DNA from: Xanthomonas chitinilytica | Lineage (GTDB): Bacteria; Pseudomonadota; Gammaproteobacteria; Xanthomonadales; Xanthomonadaceae | DNA: 64,000 nucleotides | Reading direction: 5' to 3' | Assembly: GCF_026107455.2 (NCBI RefSeq) | Contig: NZ_JAPCHY010000001.1 | Span: 372,001 to 436,000, forward strand | Shown here: positions 63,295 to 64,000 of the stretch, piece by piece | Position numbering within the stretch: position 1 is the stretch's first letter | How the letters are laid out: the number at the start of each line of letters is the position of its first letter | Position numbers and translations under genes: made by a program | Notes under the pieces: generated by a model | Told to the model about the DNA's origin: nothing | What the model saw: the letters and a program-made list of their open reading frames with translations, nothing else | Database searches by the model: none

Positions 63295-63897
63295 TCAGCC
63301 GGGCGGGTCCCGCAGCGGCGCATCCGCACCGGCTTCCACCGGCAGCATTCCGCCGGCCTGGCGCAGGTAGTCCGGCGGCACCACGGCTTCGGCCAGCAGG
63401 AAGGCCTGGTGGGTCGCGAATGCCGGTTCCAGGCCCGCCGCCCACAGCGCCTTGATCGCCAGTTCGGTGCAATACAGGCGGCTGTCGTCGCCAAGCCGGA
63501 AATCATCGTCGAACGGCGTGCCCAGCCGCGACAGCAGATAGTCGCGCACCTGCGTGCGCCGCGCCGCGGTGAGTCCCTGCATGCGATACACGACGGCGTC
63601 GGCGGCGACCTCGGGCGCGATGAAGTCTTCCAGCGCTTGCCGCCGCACGCCGCCGGGGACGCCGCCCTCATCGGGCATCGCATGGATGACGTACAGCCGC
63701 CGCTCCTCGCGGACGATCATGCCCACATGCGAATAGCGGCTGTCCTGCCCCTGGCTGAGCACGACCCGGCTCATCAGGTCGCGCCCACGGCGGAACACCA
63801 GGTCGCCTTCGGCCAGCCGTTCCGGTGCAGGCAGGACAATGCCGGCCTGCGCCACCGGCGCGGCACCGCCGGTTTCGAAGCGGCTGCCGCCCAACAC
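63295..63897 (-). CDS. YiiX/DUF830-type permuted papain-like amidase
   Basis: At least 200 residues of the YiiX/YebB (PF05708) type, NlpC/P60-related cysteine peptidases. Marks are LAEGDLVFRRG, YSHVGMIVREE with the catalytic histidine, and LYCTELAIKALW with the catalytic cysteine. A GTG at 63897 is used here. The same frame stays open upstream to 63975 and reads KRLTCWLLLASAAG before it, a signal-peptide-like stretch, so the true start is probably a non-ATG codon (a CTG at 63948 or 63933) inside the end of the neighbouring gene. Confidence 0.75.
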   Translation of the reverse strand: MLGGSRFETGGAAPVAQAGIVLPAPERLAEGDLVFRRGRDLMSRVVLSQGQDSRYSHVGMIVREERRLYVIHAMPDEGGVPGGVRRQALEDFIAPEVAADAVVYRMQGLTAARRTQVRDYLLSRLGTPFDDDFRLGDDSRLYCTELAIKALWAAGLEPAFATHQAFLLAEAVVPPDYLRQAGGMLPVEAGADAPLRDPPG

Positions 63898-63937
63898 GCC
63901 GGCCGCCGACGCCAGCAGCAGCCAGCAGGTCAGCCGT

Positions 63938-64000
63938 TTACTTGCCAGCGCTGATCTTCCACTTGCCGTCTTCCTTCATCAGGCTCACCGCCTCCTTCTT
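63938..64000 (-). CDS. C-terminal end of a DUF4878-type protein (cut by window edge)
   Basis: Only 20 residues and the stop TAA (63938-63940) are inside the window: KKEAVSLMKEDGKWKISAGK. The ending 'LxKEDGKWKI' is common at the C-terminus of lumazine-binding-like (DUF4878) lipoproteins. The gene starts beyond the right edge. It overlaps or abuts the amidase-like gene. Confidence 0.6.
   Translation of the reverse strand, partial: KKEAVSLMKEDGKWKISAGK

Overview
The window looks like a chromosomal segment of a high-G+C (about 70%) gammaproteobacterium of the family Xanthomonadaceae/Lysobacteraceae (Pseudoxanthomonas, Luteimonas, Lysobacter or Stenotrophomonas type). The reasons are the gene order leuS-lptE-holA, the run of gammaproteobacterial housekeeping genes (metG, cnoX, azlCD, ybiI, a DUF2058 gene), and GTAG-type REP palindromes. 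The family assignment is inference; no rRNA or tRNA gene was seen. No phage, insertion sequence or CRISPR array was found.

Layout. 0-4.1 kb: holA (partial), lptE and leuS on the minus strand. 4.3-9.9 kb: a secreted amidohydrolase; a four-gene overlapping minus-strand operon (two membrane proteins, an Xre-type regulator, a DUF998-like membrane protein) with its own promoter and dyad; a YcaQ-type glycosylase; the thioredoxin-fold chaperone CnoX. 10-13.4 kb: a LysM-FecR periplasmic protein overlapping a CHASE2-GGDEF diguanylate cyclase. 13.4-25.4 kb: a thioesterase-like protein, DUF502 and queuosine-precursor transporter proteins, a DUF885 peptidase, a serine beta-lactamase-fold hydrolase with a glyoxalase-like partner, and an ABC ATPase followed by an ABC-2 permease fused to an M1 peptidase. 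25.7-30.9 kb: metG, a HAD phosphatase, rnfB, then the most unusual element of the window: five tandem copies of the rnfB/ridA convergent junction, each carrying a 66-bp inverted pair of GTAG-REP palindromes.

31-41 kb: small enzymes (HD phosphohydrolase, ThpR), a TPR protein, YjdM, an Hsp70 (YegD type), a YkgJ-type cysteine-cluster protein, and an ECF sigma / anti-sigma / DUF4097 operon read away from a long inverted repeat. 41-47.4 kb is the accessory-looking part: MscS channel, (p)ppGpp-hydrolase-like HD protein, and many short secreted or orphan proteins including one of lower G+C, plus a C10 tract. 47.6-64 kb: SotB-type exporter, YbiI, DUF2058, YgjP-type protease, an orphan Pvc16-like (DUF4255) gene, an atypical pseudouridine synthase, azlCD, a phospholipase D/cardiolipin synthase, an HDOD protein, a methyltransferase, two secreted alpha/beta hydrolases, small conserved proteins, and a truncated gene at the right edge.

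Starts were chosen from ribosome-binding sites, overlaps and signal peptides, so several differ from the longest possible reading frame. Family names come from recognising sequence patterns by eye and were not checked by a database search.
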